The notes below the pieces were generated by a model. That model was not told the origin of the DNA. It saw only the letters and a list, made by a program, of their open reading frames with translations, and searched no databases. From the NCBI GenBank assembly GCA_003971905.1, contig RSEE01000088.1, positions 62,001 to 126,000 on the forward strand: a DNA stretch of 64,000 nucleotides, written 5' to 3'. A program made the translations under genes and the position numbers. Shown piece after piece: positions 52,656 to 64,000 of this stretch. The number at the start of each line of letters is the position of its first letter. Position 1 is the first letter of the stretch. The stretch is from Moniliella sp. 'wahieum' (taxonomy: Eukaryota; Basidiomycota; Moniliellomycetes; Moniliellales; Moniliellaceae).

Positions 52656-54541
52656 AGGTCACGAAGTTAGTAGAGGTAATGCCGGGCCACAGCAGCCACT
52701 GTCTGCCCGGATTGCCGCATTGCCTCGATATTTTCTTGGTTCTCCCAAACCCAAAGCACCCCTTGTCCAGATGGAGTGTTGGGGTTGGAAGCTCTTCAAT
52801 GAAGTTTCGAGGGCGAGGCAAGAACAGATATATGCATTTTTCCCCACGTGCAACCACACGATTCATGACTGATGGAAAGGCGACCTATAGTAAATCAGGG
52901 ATATGTAGAACTAAGACGGTAAGGGCACCCATTGTGAGGGAAAATTATAAGGTGGACCTACTGTCCGTGTCAAGCAAAGGAGTAAAACCAGGAAAGAGCA
53001 CGGTTGACTGGCCAGACCTTTTGTATTCGAACACGCCATTCGCGTCCGTGCCTCTGGTGTCAAGCTTCAAGGAAGGGCTGCACGAGAGGAATGATCTCTA
53101 TCTCTATTCTAGAAAAGAGAACATGGTCCGTGCCAGTGCCACCTCACGTGCCTCACGTGTGGCTGTGTGAGGGTGTGCGTTGGCTGTTGACCGTTGACTG
53201 TTGGCTGCGATTGCATATGGGAGGGGAGGACATTGTTGGTGGATCCGGGCAAGTAAGAGTGTTGGTGTGCAATGGGCATATTCCGGCCGCTGCACAATGA
53301 CGGTGTGTGGGTGTCCATGTTTTGAGGCTTGGGTATAGTGCAATCACCACAATCAGTGTGATTCGTCTGGGTAGTATACGAAGGACGTATACGCATGCAT
53401 GACATGCATGACGTCACGGTCAACAACGAATGATTGATGAACGTAATGAACGTTCAAGCGGACCATGGAGAGGAAAGTGCATCACGCGCCACAGTCAAGT
53501 ATGCTGATGCGCTGTTGATACGTTGATACGGCAAATGATAGGCGCCACGAACGCACTGGTCCACCGGCGTGCTTGGCCCGCGGTGTTATGCTTTTGTTGG
53601 CATTTGGATCCTCCTGAAGCTTGAAGGGACGGCTTTAATTGTGTGTGTTGAACATACTCTTACCGATCTATTGGATCACGTCGTGATCATCCATCGGTAA
53701 TACGCGGTCAAAAGCTTCACGCGCTTCACGTCGGGGACCATCTCTTAGTAGTCATCAGGGGCATGGCGTGGGCGGAGGGGCGGGGAGCTGAGAGTTGGTT
53801 GGTCTGAAGCTTGAAGCTTGACGGCCGGGCAACTCACTAAGCGGCAGGGGCGGAAGTCGCTCTGAGAGCTGCCAGGGTTTGGCAGCAGGGCAGAGAGGAG
53901 AATTCGACGAGAGATCAGCGATCTGGATGGGGGGGGGCGGGAGGGCGCGCACTGGCATGGGGAAGGTGGAACTTGGAGGCGCTATCGCCCCCAAACGGCA
54001 GCGAACAGCTTGGTTTCGAGCCGGTCTGCGTGAGGAAAAGAGGGACGATGGAGAATGGGAAGGCAATGATCGTGACGCGTGACGGGCCATGGCGAGTGGA
54101 TGGTGTGTGCTGGTGAGGAGCGGGGGCTGGTAGTGACTAGGTGAGTTGTGACAAGTGATGCGGATGCTCCCCCTTCGCTCGCTCTCCCAGATCTCATGAT
54201 CGATCCATCTCTGCTCTGTCGTCTCATCGATGAGACGATGCGCATGCTAGTAGCATCGTTGCTCTGCTGCGTTCAAGTTGAACGTTGGCACCGTTGACAC
54301 CACTCGGACGGTCGAGAGCGGGGCGGCGGGTGTGGGGCACACTGCCCGTCTGCCCCAGGCGCTGCTGGAATTCTGGGTTTGACGTTTGGGCGCCGCCGCG
54401 GGCTGGGCGGAGCCTGGCAGGCATGGCACCGCAGGCGACACCGCACGGCGCTACCCACAGCACTCGCACCACCGCCCAGCGCCATCGACCGCATCCCCGC
54501 TGCCACCACCTCCTCCACCACACCACCCCGTCCGCCCGGCC
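52656..54541. other. Intergenic, no gene seen
   Basis: About 1.9 kb downstream of the GH1 gene. It is lower in GC to about 53,750, contains short duplications (CACGTGCCTCACGTG near 53147, GCATGCATGACATGCATGAC near 53393, CTGAAGCTTGAAGCTTGAC near 53805) and a G run near 53930. Small frames are not family-like. Confidence 0.5.
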
Positions 54542-56363
54542 ATGCCCCCGCCCGCCCTCGCCCTCGCCGCCTCCACCCCGCCCCGGGCCCCGCCACCCCC
54601 GCCCCCCCCCACCCCCACCCCCACACCAGCGCCGCGCCAACCACCTCGACCTCCGACCAGCCCCTGCCGCCGCGCCCCCGCCGCTCGAGCAGCCGCTTCC
54701 GCATCCTGACCTTTCGCAACAACGAGGTGTGTTCTGCGTTTTGCCTCCCCCTCCCCTCTGCCACACCACTGACACCGCGCCCCCTGAAGCCTGCGCCTCC
54801 CCTCCCCCCCGTCCCCGCAGCCCCCGCTGCCCCTCTGCACTTCCTCGCGCACGAACCTGAGCACCCCAAGCGTCAAATCCTCACCCTCCCCCGCCGCTCC
54901 AGCCAGGTTGCTGACCCCGCCATCTCTCCCCCTTCCCCCGCCCGTCCACGAGGGCGAGCAGCAACCGTTTCTGTCTCTCCCGATGGTTCCGAAATAAGGA
55001 GGGGAATCCACACCACTTTTGATCCACCCGAATCCTTGGCACTGAGCCCCCCAGCGTTCTCGCCCCCCACACCGTCTCCCCATCGCCCCCGGGTGGATTT
55101 TGACGAGTTTCTCAAGCACGACGAATGGACCATTCAGTCCTCTGTACCGTCCACTTCCCCCCACCCTGCCACCCGCGGAGAAGGAGGAAAGGACACCGAC
55201 TCGCCCCTCTCATCCGAGGGAGAGGGGAGGAGTATTGGCTCCCTCACGCAGTGGGCCAGCTCACTACGTGATCCTCTCAAATCCAAACGCCCTTCCCTTC
55301 CCCCCATGCCACTCTCGTCCAAGTCCATTCCGCCCCGGCCAAGGAGAGAAGACACCACTTCCACCCCGTTCCTCTTTCCTGCCTTCCCACCTTCCCCGAC
55401 TCCCGATCCCACTTCTACCCCGGTCCTTCCCCCTCCCCCCTGCCAGCCATCCAGGGGAGCTCGATCCATGGAGCTACGGGGTTTCGGCCCTATCCAGTGG
55501 CAGTATCAACTCCGTCTATGTCCCACCGGAGGGCACGCCTGCCGTTGTCGAGGGGGGTGCCACGCCACGGGTTTCAACGCCACCCAAAAAATGGCGCCTG
55601 CTCACCTCCGTACCAAGTCCGAAGCGCATCGTCTAGCCCGCCGCGATGCACGGCCGTACCGTGCAGAAGAACCGACCATCTCTGGGATCTTGCATGATAT
55701 AGTACCCTCATCCTTCTGACGACCTCCCAGAGCCAGAAACGTTTTTGGCTGGCTTACCGCCTCACCCTGCTGGCCAGGAGGACGATCTGTGGCCTACCCT
55801 CCAGGCCACGCGGGCTGCTTGCCTCCACCTCCAGCGTGGCAAACAGGGAAAAGGAATGGAACAATTGTTGGCTGCGCTGGGGCTGGACGATGGGGTAAGA
55901 AGGTCGTCATCCCCTTCGGTTGTTCCCTCCTTGTCTCACGACCGCGTCAGCGTCGTGCCCCACCCGCCTATACGCTCATCCAAAAGCCCTTCGCTCTTTT
56001 CGGAAACGAACATTTCGACCCAATCTACCTCCAGGGGTACGGGAGGGAGACCAGTGACAGTACCTAAAGCCGCTCGTGCAGCGGCCTCTCTCGACACGGA
56101 CCGCATCGCACGACAGCGCAGGTACAGGTACAGGACGGGCCCAGCACCAGCGCCGTACCAGGCCAGTGCATGTACAAGTACCCGACACCCCTTCCGTTCC
56201 GCTCGTTTCAATCCCTACCTCTCCTCGCCGAACCCGCATCAGCGAACAAGACGCCGCACTCTATCGCAAGTTCACACAGCGCACCGAAGAACGTTTGGCC
56301 CAACGTGCCGAACTTGATCGGGCCCTGGACCTGGCTGCGCGCGAGGCAGTTGGGGGGATATGA
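54542..56363 (+). CDS. Disordered Ser/Pro-rich protein, frame broken
   Basis: Function not recognised. The start ATG 54542 (MPPPALALAAST) is followed by a poly-C region where the frame must shift to reach SSRFRILTFRNNE; intron 54727-54820 (GTGTGT...CTGAC...CCGCAG) follows. Next come Ser/Pro/Lys-rich stretches with DFDEFLKHDEWTIQSS and GSLTQWASSLRDP (about 55095-55290), SYGVSALSSGSINSVYVPPEG (about 55475-55540, another frame), and a C-terminal segment with ISEQDAALYRKFTQRTEERL ending REAVGGI at 56363. Coding alternates between frames at about 54590, 54985, 55450, 55690 and 56000. No domain, TM helix or signal peptide is visible. Could be two neighbouring genes, split around 55640-55745. Confidence 0.5.
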
Positions 56364-56953
56364 TGCCGGCCCTTGTCAGTCTCTCCCCTAGGCAGGGCCC
56401 TGCTTCCACGGCAAGGGCCGGAAGGGCAGAGGCCGGGGGGGTGAAGTAGGGCGCGGCGATTCCTCTGGGTTTGTGGGCATTGATATCCTGTTTTTGCTGT
56501 GGCTGGGGGGTAGATTGTGTAGCGGGGGGACAAAGGGGGAGGCCGGGAGCATTGGTGCTCGCATGTGACTGGGACGGGATGTGGGATGTGGGATGGGATG
56601 GGATGGGCGCGAGACAAGGCATCCCAGCCTCGCTGGCGAGATGATTAATTGCGGATTGGATATTGGAGGCGGCAAGGATTCTAGTGCGCAGGCGCGGCTG
56701 TGTCATTATGTCCGCGTGTTGACATTGAATATTGCAAATGGTTAATGCCGCCTGGCACAGGGGCAGTGCCCATGCAGACGGGCGCCGTGCGAAGCTTCCG
56801 AGGCCGGGGACGCCGGCCAAGCGAGCGCAGGCACGACAGCGCACGACGGCTCGACGGCACGACGGCACGACAGGGGCGCCGCCGGCCCAGGTCGTTCGCC
56901 TTCTGCCACCACCACCGCCCCTCTCTGCTTCGCTCCGCTCGCCCTCCACCGCC
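56364..56953. other. MPC1 upstream region
   Basis: About 590 bp with a GGGATGTGGGATGGGATGGGATGGG repeat near 56577 and GCACGACGGC repeats near 56830-56875. No gene. It includes the MPC1 promoter. Confidence 0.45.
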
Positions 56954-57344
56954 ATGGCCTCGACGTTTTTCCATTGGCTCCGCACCCCCGCCGCCCGCGA
57001 CTATTTCCTCTCGACCCACTTTTGGGGCCCCGTGGCCAACTGGGGCCTGCCGCTCGCCGCGATCGCCGACTTGCAAAAGTCCCCTGAACTCATCTCGGGA
57101 TCGATGACTACGGCGCTCGCCATGTACTCGGCGGTATTTATGCGCTTTGCATGGCGTGTCCAGCCGCGTAACTACCTCCTCTTCGTCTGCCACCTCACCA
57201 ACTTCACTGCTCAAAGCGCCCAGCTGGCCCGCTTCGTCGTATGTCCCGCTTCTCCCTACGTGGACTACACCCACAACTGACTTGCTTTTGTCCCAGGCGC
57301 TAAATAAGGAACGCAAAGAAGAAGAAACCAAGTCGAGCTCGTGA
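56954..57344 (+). CDS. MPC1: Mitochondrial pyruvate carrier subunit 1
   Basis: A 110-residue inner-membrane protein that pairs with MPC2/3 to import pyruvate. The family signature is nearly unbroken: [60 protein letters not shown] and AQSAQLARF. The first ATG ([16 protein letters not shown]) fits the usual N-terminus. Intron 57239-57296 (58 nt, GTATGT...CTGAC...TCCCAG, phase 0) joins RFV to [15 protein letters not shown], a short charged tail. The frame is intact. Confidence 0.97.
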
Positions 57345-58659
57345 GCGGCCCCGTGCCCCACCAATCCATTCCTCGCTACCTCCCTCCCTCTCCTCCGGCT
57401 GTGAGGCTGGTTCCTTGCCTCGCCGCTTTATTTGTCAATCAAGCCAGGCTACCCCATACGGGAGGCATCGTTCTCTTTCGTCCTCCTTGTCCCATCAACT
57501 CACTTGGCGTCTCTCTCCCCGCATCGGTTCGATTGTTTTCCGTGCTTAGAAACCTCAACGGAGTTGGGGTTGGGGTTGGGGGGGGAGGGAGGGAGGAAGG
57601 GCGCCGCCCCCGAAGTCCCTCCCCCACAGCTTCTTTCTCCTTTACTCACCTGGCCCTCGCTTGCACTTTTGTCTCGCCATTGTGGAATGAACGCATTCCA
57701 CCACGCTAGAACGGGCGACGTAGGCGCCCGCATACGCTACGCGCAGCGCGGTAGGCCGAAAGGCACTACAAACGAAGTCGAGGTGAACGGGATTGGGAAA
57801 CTGGGAAGCCGGGAGACCCGGGACCTTGTTGGTGTTGCACGACGCCTTCGCTCTGCCGAGCCAAGTCCTGCCAGGTCTCGCTTCTCGTCGGTAGGTGGAG
57901 GGCCCGCCCGCGCGCCCGATCGATCGATTGCGAACGTAGTGGGTGCGCGGTCGACGTCCTTGCGAGTAGCCTAGACCGGCTGTGTTGTGAGCCCTTGGCT
58001 GACCCAGATGGCCCATTCCCAACAGAGTAGAACAGATTCCAAACTCCCAACTCGCCAGCGATCCCACCTTGGGCGCCAGCACTGAGGCTCAGCTCTGGCT
58101 TATATAAGTAGGCAGATCGATGAGGAATGGGTGAGTGCAGTGTGATGTGTGATGCGTACTCAGACTGAGTGGGCAAGCTACGTGTACGTAATTGGGTGCG
58201 GGGGACAATGTGCTCGTGGACGCACTGGAACATTATAAGTGTGGTGCAGCAACCTGGCCGGACTCCCTTCGCCACATACCTCTCCTGCAGTAATACTCAA
58301 CTCAGTCGCCGCCTGTCCAACGCCTCAGGCACCCCCCAGCGGCGAATCAAGTGTGTGATGCACGTTGAGAGTCCGTATTGGGATCTACCAGTTTGTGGTG
58401 TAAAGCAGCTTCGTCTGTGCTCTGCCGTGCGTTAGTATAGATGTCAAAAAAAGGATTGATAGATCTGCGGCCCCTCCTAGTCTCTCCTCTCGCAAAAGGG
58501 TTAGCTATCGGCTTTCTGTCCTGGCGTGCCAAGTGGGGTTTGGTGTGTCCGTGTTGGATGCACGTACCACTACACTATACGAAAGAGGGAAAACAAATTG
58601 GGTGATAACGGCGAGTGTCATATCGGGAGTCCCGAAGTGTTGGGCCCCACCCCTGCAGT

Positions 58660-59149
58660 TTAGGGGTACAACCCAGTGGACGTCCAATCGGAGCCACTTA
58701 CGGTTTGTCCGGCCTCAGATCCAGGTTGAACCGAGCGGATGTAGAGACGAGGGAGAGACCCTCTAGTTTCGGTGGCTGTCTGCGCGCCAAGGCCGCAGCT
58801 CATCAGAAACTCCGAGGTATAGGAGCCGCCTATACGTATTAGGTCGTCAGACCAGTTGAAGGCGTCCAGGAACTCCGGGGTACCGTAGTTTACCTGGGGC
58901 GTTACCACACTCGACGCGGTGTAATAGGCGGAGCCAGATGGGGTCCTAACGAAGAGCACGCACTACTGTCATGTGAAAGTAACCGTGGCCTGCAGTGTAA
59001 CCGACGTGAGTCGCAAATCCATAAGGGTGGTATAGAAGGTAGAAGAGCGAGAGCGGAATGGGACGGTTGGAACGGGGGCCGGCGTAACAGCAGGTGCAAC
59101 AAGATGGTCGGTAAGGACCACAGCTAGCAAGCCTTAGACAGGGTTGCAT
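58660..59149 (-). other. Unidentified decayed open frames
   Basis: Two overlapping minus-strand frames (58946-59149 and 58660-58959) have balanced amino-acid composition unlike the low-complexity shadows around them, for example VVTPQVNYGTPEFLDAF and SGSAYYTASS. They are in different frames and stop-limited. No family is recognised; a retroelement or other mobile-element remnant is possible. Confidence 0.3.
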
Positions 59150-59724
59150 TTATATACAGAAGGAGCCAGGTCTCAAGTGCCTCGTTCCAGGTATAAACAG
59201 AATGTGGGGATGTTTTCCAGAGAGGTAAATAGTACTAATACGCAGGCCGTGCTCACCAAGGCGTTGACGCTGCGCATTCTGGGGCAACAGGTGAACGGTT
59301 CTTCCAAGACTGGGCACGATGAGCAGGGAGCATCGCATCGATGGGCCCATGCGACCATGGAGGGCTACGGATGAGATCCGCAGAACGGGTAAGGCGTCTG
59401 CTGGCCCTTTCCCGCCAGTCTAACGGGACTGACGCGTGTTTGGAGGTGATGTCTACGACATGCGGGGCTTAGCGTCCGGAGAAAACCGGGGCGCCTCGTA
59501 GCAATATGGCTTCCTACTATGGCTTCCTACGGCAGATGTCCAAGGTGGAGGAGAAGCTGCTATAGTAGTACAGGGGTGGGGAGGCGGCGGCACAGTGCAT
59601 CTATAAGGCTGCCACACAATCGGTTTTGGGCGGGTGGCGAAGGGCGAAAGGTGGCCCAACGTGGACATCCCCGTTCTAAACTGCAGACAAAAGTGATGAT
59701 GAGTTGTACAAGGAAAGTATAGTA

Positions 59725-59800
59725 ACACACGCAAGATGAACGGGTCGGTTTAGGCGTATAATACTAGCGTTTCCCTGTCCCAGCCTTAAGCTCTGTCAAT
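59725..59800 (-). repeat. Dispersed repeat end (matches 8790-8860)
   Basis: The reverse complement reads ATTGACAGAGCTTAAGGCTGGGACAGGGAAACGCTAG..., then CCTAAACCGACCCGTTCATCTTGC, matching the right end of fragment C near 8790-8860 with few changes. Inverse orientation and distance point to a mobile-element terminal repeat. Confidence 0.6.
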
Positions 59801-59986
59801 GATATAGATGTAGAGATTGAATTAAGGATGCGGCAGTGCTGTCCTCTCCTCTCCTCTCCTCCTTTCACTCTGGCACCTACGTCTTCCTCCCTTTCATCTC
59901 CGGGAATGGTTAGATGTTTTTGGCAGTTGTATTTGTATGTTCCTTCCCGTTCCCTTGGCTTTTCCCCGTGAACCGTTCGCGCTTCG

Positions 59987-62900
59987 TTACAAAGTAGGCG
60001 GGGACCAGGTGGACGTAGCCGACCCATTCGGGGTGGGTGCCAAGGGGGGAACTAAGCGACGTGCGGCGCCGGTGGAAGGCAAACTCGAGTTCGACGTTGG
60101 CATTGGTGGCATTGGCATTTGCATTTGCATTGGCATTGGCACTTGCATTGGCATTTGCGTTGGCATTTGCATTGGCATTGACGTTGACGTTGACATTGGC
60201 ACTGACGTTGGCGTTGGCGTTGGCGCTGGCGGCGTCGAGGCGGCTGAGGCCCAAGTAAAGGTCGAGGTGGAAGATGTGGATGCGAGGTGGGTGGGGCCTT
60301 CGTGCCCGCCACCGGGGTCTGAGCACCACCTGTCGTTCCAACCAAGCCTCCTGCACGTCCACCTCCACCACCTTCTGCTTGTGCCCCGTGCGCCTCGGCC
60401 TCGGCGCTCGAGGGGCCAACCAACCTCGTGGCGCTCGCCACGGCCGCCGACACGGGATGGCGACGGAGATCGCGCAAGGTACCAGCCAAGACGGTCTGAT
60501 GGACAAAAACGTACTGTCGGGTGGTGGACGCACGACATACGTTGCTCTCGTGCCGTTTCCGTAGCTGCCTTGACCAAGTCCATCGTGCCATGCCAAATGT
60601 CGTCCGTCACCTTATTTTCCCACCGCTCCCGTTCGCGTTGCAGTTCCTGCTCCCGCTCCCGCTCCCGCTCCCTTCGCGCCCGCGCGCGTGCACCCGAACT
60701 CGCACCCGCACCCGCACCCGCCACAGAAGGGGGCGTGGGCATGGGCCCGTCATCGCACCCCGCACCAAGAGAGGCAGAGAGGAGCGAGGAGGAGGAGGCG
60801 ACGCTCACCACGCTCGTCGTCGATGGACGACGTGCCTGGGTCCGCATCGTCAGTCCTGCACCTCCACCAACTCCACCAGTCGCACCAGTCGCACCTGCAC
60901 CAGCAGCAGCAAACGGTGCTTGGGGCTGTGGCGAGGTAGTCGGGCGCGAGCGCGTTCGAGGGCGCCGGGGGGAAGCGAGTTTGGTCGGGGCCGTGTACCC
61001 TGTGGGCGAAGCGAGCCCCCAGGCTGACGCTGCTGGAGCGGCAGCCGAAGCCGACGCTGCAGAGGTCGTGCTCCCCGAGGGGGGCGAACTCATTGTGGTG
61101 GCCATTGATGTTGACGTTGGCATGGTTGCCTCGCCCCCGCCCGCCTCGGGATCGTCCGAGGAGAGGTGGGTACTGGAACTGCGACCGCGTTTGCGTTGTC
61201 TTTCGCGTCCCAGCGGGCGCGCGGCTAGGCCGGCAGAATCGAATGGTAACCGCGCATGGTGCACGGGCCGAGGCAGCGACCCCAGCGGCCCGACCGGTCC
61301 CGTCGATCCGACCGGTCCCAGGATGGGGAAGGAATCGGATCACAATCCCAAGTGCGCAGGGGCGGGCGAGCGGCGGCGTGACGTCGAGCGCGACGGATGG
61401 CATCCAGCATTGAATCTATCACGACAAATGCGCCGGTGCGGCCGACGCCGGCCGAGCAGTGAACGAGCAACGGCGGGGCCGGTTCGCGTGCGCCGGCGCC
61501 CGTTGCGGCAAAGTATGCGGGGGACATGGACGCGGACGAGTAGGGGGCAAGTCCCGGGAGCGTAGAGGGCGATGGCGACCGTGAAAGGGAGCAGGAACGA
61601 GGTGGGGATGAGGATGAGGATCGGGATGGAGATGAGGATCGGGATCGAGATCGCGTGGGTGCAAGTGATCCGTCCGCTAGATTGCTCCTTTCACGAGCTG
61701 GCGGCAGAGAAGGAGCAGGGACGGGGGGTGCAGATCCGGGGAAGGACGTGCTCTGCAGCGTGTTGACCAACTCGATTAAGTTGAGCAGCGACGTGGGCGA
61801 GGCGGGAACAAAGTAATCGGGCCACGCGAGATACTGGATCTGGACCACGTACCGTACCTCGCTTGGTCGTGCGGCCAAGCACAGTCGGAACACGCGACGG
61901 ACAAAGACCACCTTTCCTTCGGCTTCGTCGTCCGTATCGGTAGTGCGGTCGTCGGGGGGCGGCATCGTGGGCGGAAAAGAAGCCCTCGCCAGCGCCACCG
62001 TCGCCGTCGCCGCCCCGGCCACTGGCACCCAGGTCCGTGGGCGTGGTGGGGAGAGGCGAGCCGCTCGTGTCAAGGGAGAGCTGTTCCACGAGGTGGACAA
62101 GTACGTGGCCCGTGTGCGGGGCGGACCAGTACGCATGCGCCTGGGTCCGGCCGGCCTCGTGTTCCTTAGCGAGCATGACCACCACCTTGACCCCTTGTTC
62201 CCAGATGGACGTCCAAAACGCATCAAACGTCGCGGGCAACGGCGCCTGCGTCACAATGTACCGTCGTTCACTGCCCCACTCCACGGCGGGTGCGGCAAAG
62301 GACGCATTGAGGTAATCGCTACCCGGGTCCAGCGCCGTGCGCGGACAACGCAACCGGACACGCGTATGCTCAAAGGGCCAAATGTTATTGTAACGATTGT
62401 CTTGTCCGCGCTCCAGTGCGGCGGCGATGCTAAATGGGAACCAACACCCATCATCGTCCTTTGCCGCGCCGTTGTGGCGTGTCGCAAGGGGTGAAGAGGA
62501 AGGTTGCTGGTGTATGCTGGCGTTGGCATTGGAATTGGTGTTGGATGTGGAATTGGAGGTGGAGGAGGTGGAGGAGGCACCGGCCAAGCGCGGATCCGCC
62601 ACCGTCTCGCTCAACCGGGCCAAGGTGGCATTGAGCCGAACCTGTTCCTGCCGATCAATGTCGTAAAAGTCATGGGCCAATCTCCAATCCCGTTCCGTCG
62701 CCATTGCGTCCTCAGCCCCATTTCCATTCTCATCCCCACCCCCACCTCCACCCCGGTCCCCACTTTCACCCCCACCCGTCTCGGACAGCAGAGGCGGGAC
62801 CAACGTTTGCAAAAACCGGGGCAACCGCGCTCGTTCCCACGCCGTCATGGCCGGTACACGCAGCGGTATTACCTCCGTCACCCCCTGGGCCAACTCGCGG

Positions 62901-64000
62901 TTTTGACGCACATTATCAAAGAACGGATTGGCCGCTGCGGCGGCCAGGATGGTCGTCGTCCCACCGGTCCCAGCCGTGCCACCGGTCCCAACAGCCCCAA
63001 GGTTGCCAAGATTGCCAGTGGTGGTAGAGGAGATACCTGCACTTGATCCTGTCGTGGTTCCTGTGGTGGTGGCTCCTGCTGTGGCGTTTCCTGCTGCGGT
63101 GGTTCCGACTGTGGTGGCGGCGTTGGAGGACGTGGCGCCCCCCTGAACGGTGGTGAGGGTGGTAAATGCCTCGCTGGGCAGCGCGCCTGGTTGAACGAGG
63201 GCCTTGGTACGTGGTGTCGGGCCCAGCGGAGCGAGCGAGGCGGGTCCCGAAGCATACGGCACCTGCCCTGGTTGGGAGGCCAAGGCCGAGGCAAAGGATG
63301 AGGAAGGGGAAGAGGACGGGAGGGTGGTGGAGGAAGAAGCGCTAGGCGTAGGTCCGTCCCGGGCTTGCAGGTGGTGCCAGCCCGCCCGATTGGCCGCTGG
63401 GGTGGGCAAGGAGAGGGAGAAGCTCATAGCGCGTTGGCCGGAATTTAGAGACGGTGCTGCGGGCCTTGGTGGCACGCGCGAGCCGAAAGCCGATGTAGCA
63501 GCAGCAGCAGCAGGCGCAGCCGCCCGTGCCGACAAGGACGACAAGGACGACGATGGCAGCCGGAGCGCGGGCTCAGCGGCTCCCGCCGTATTCCCCGCTG
63601 GAGATGAAGTGGTGAGCGGGGTAATCGCACAGCCGTTGGAAGAGGAGGAAGCGAAGGTAGCAGTGGGCAAGGGGGTACGGGCGACGATGCGCGAGGCGTC
63701 GGGCAGGGCGGCGAGCGCAGCAAAGCCGCCCTTGACAAAGGCCAGTTGGCCCGCAAACGCTTGGTCGGCAAATTTGCGCAGCAAGCCTGCGATGCATGTC
63801 CCGCCACCGCCCAGGCCAGGCCGGCCGGCATCAGACAGTGAGGCCGTCGTCGCATCCAACACGACGATGCGTCGAATGGCGGTGCGCGGAGGCGAAACAG
63901 ACTCGCGCCAGCGATCAAACAGAAGACGTGGGGTGGGGCCCAGCTGGCCCTCGGCATTCCCGTCGGCATCTCCGAGCAACTCGGCGCTGACTTGGTCGAT
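59987..64000 (-). CDS. Rhodanese-like plus tyrosine phosphatase (Pyp-type), partial, frame broken
   Basis: The gene enters from beyond the right edge. The first visible residues resemble a Cdc25/rhodanese fold (LLFDRWRESVSP, RRIVVLDAT, FVKGGFAAL), as in fission yeast Pyp1/Pyp2, which dephosphorylate MAP kinases. After a long Ser/Thr/Ala/Gly linker comes the PTP domain: NRYNNIWPFEHTRVRL (about 62390), GSDYLNASF (about 62310), RYIVTQAPLPATFDAFW, WPD loop YLAWPDYF (about 61830), and signature VHCSAGVGRTG (about 61433-61465). A C-terminal piece RQYVFVHQTVLAGTL (about 60500) fits the Q-motif helix, separated by a roughly 300-residue Ala/Gly/Thr insert. Frames shift near 62000, 61350 and 60530. The 3' end is uncertain (stops at 59987 or 60052). 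Confidence 0.8.
60100..60236 (+). repeat. Hexanucleotide ATTGGC/ATTTGC array
   Basis: More than 20 copies of a degenerate 6-mer (CATTGG, CATTTG, CGTTGA). In minus-strand frames it encodes dipeptide runs (AN, PM or CQ). It lies in the 3' part of the phosphatase gene. Confidence 0.9.

Larger units (their letters stand above)
57345..59986. other. Decayed repeat-rich region
   Basis: About 2.6 kb between MPC1 and the phosphatase gene end. It holds a G-run GGGGTTGGGGTTGGGGGGGGAGG near 57558, unrecognised minus-strand open frames (58660-59149) and the inverted copy of the dispersed repeat end at 59725-59800. A CT-rich CTCTCCTCTCCTCTCCTCC run lies near 59840. No intact gene is supported. Confidence 0.5.

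Overview
The window is nuclear DNA of a fungus, most likely a GC-rich basidiomycete of the Ustilaginomycotina type (inference). Supporting points are short spliceosomal introns (about 50-125 nt, mostly GTACGT/GTGCGT donors with a CTGAC or CTAAC branch site), an intron-bearing tRNA-Ile, eL42, a CDC3-class septin, MPC1, a Pyp-type phosphatase, a PACT-domain spindle pole body protein and a very large GAR-domain protein of the kind seen in basidiomycetes. Nothing bacterial, viral-genomic or CRISPR-like was recognised.

Layout. 1-6.2 kb holds two genes with badly broken frames: a plus-strand gene with a glycinamide ribonucleotide formyltransferase (GART) domain and a minus-strand F-box-like gene. 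6.2-12.4 kb is gene-poor and repeat-rich: retroelement-like fragments, an interstitial telomere tract and a 40-bp tandem array. 11.7-17.6 kb is a direct duplication carrying a multi-pass membrane protein gene; the left copy is frameshifted and the right copy is intact. From 19.8 kb on, genes are dense: eL42, tRNA-Ile, MTG2-type GTPase, CGI121, the giant GAR-domain gene divergent from a multi-RRM gene, CDC3, the PACT-domain gene divergent from a Dabb-domain gene, a 72-residue conserved protein, a group II aromatic amino acid decarboxylase, a secreted GH1 glycosidase, a disordered protein and MPC1. 57.3-59.9 kb is another decayed, retroelement-like stretch. A rhodanese plus tyrosine phosphatase gene runs off the right edge.

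How the genes relate. There is no operon or obvious pathway cluster. Recurrent themes are cytoskeleton (CDC3, GAR protein, PACT protein) and mitochondria (MTG2, MPC1), but this looks like ordinary fungal gene order. Several gene pairs share short divergent promoters.

Main caution. Many conserved genes, including the normally essential septin CDC3, show isolated one-base frame changes while the protein stays conserved on both sides. This suggests assembly indels at least as much as real gene decay. Coordinates of broken genes are therefore spans, not clean reading frames. No clearly new biological system was found. The most unusual items are the converted membrane-gene duplication, the telomere tract next to a hairpin-forming 40-bp array, and recurrent palindrome-based arrays and perfect hairpins between genes.
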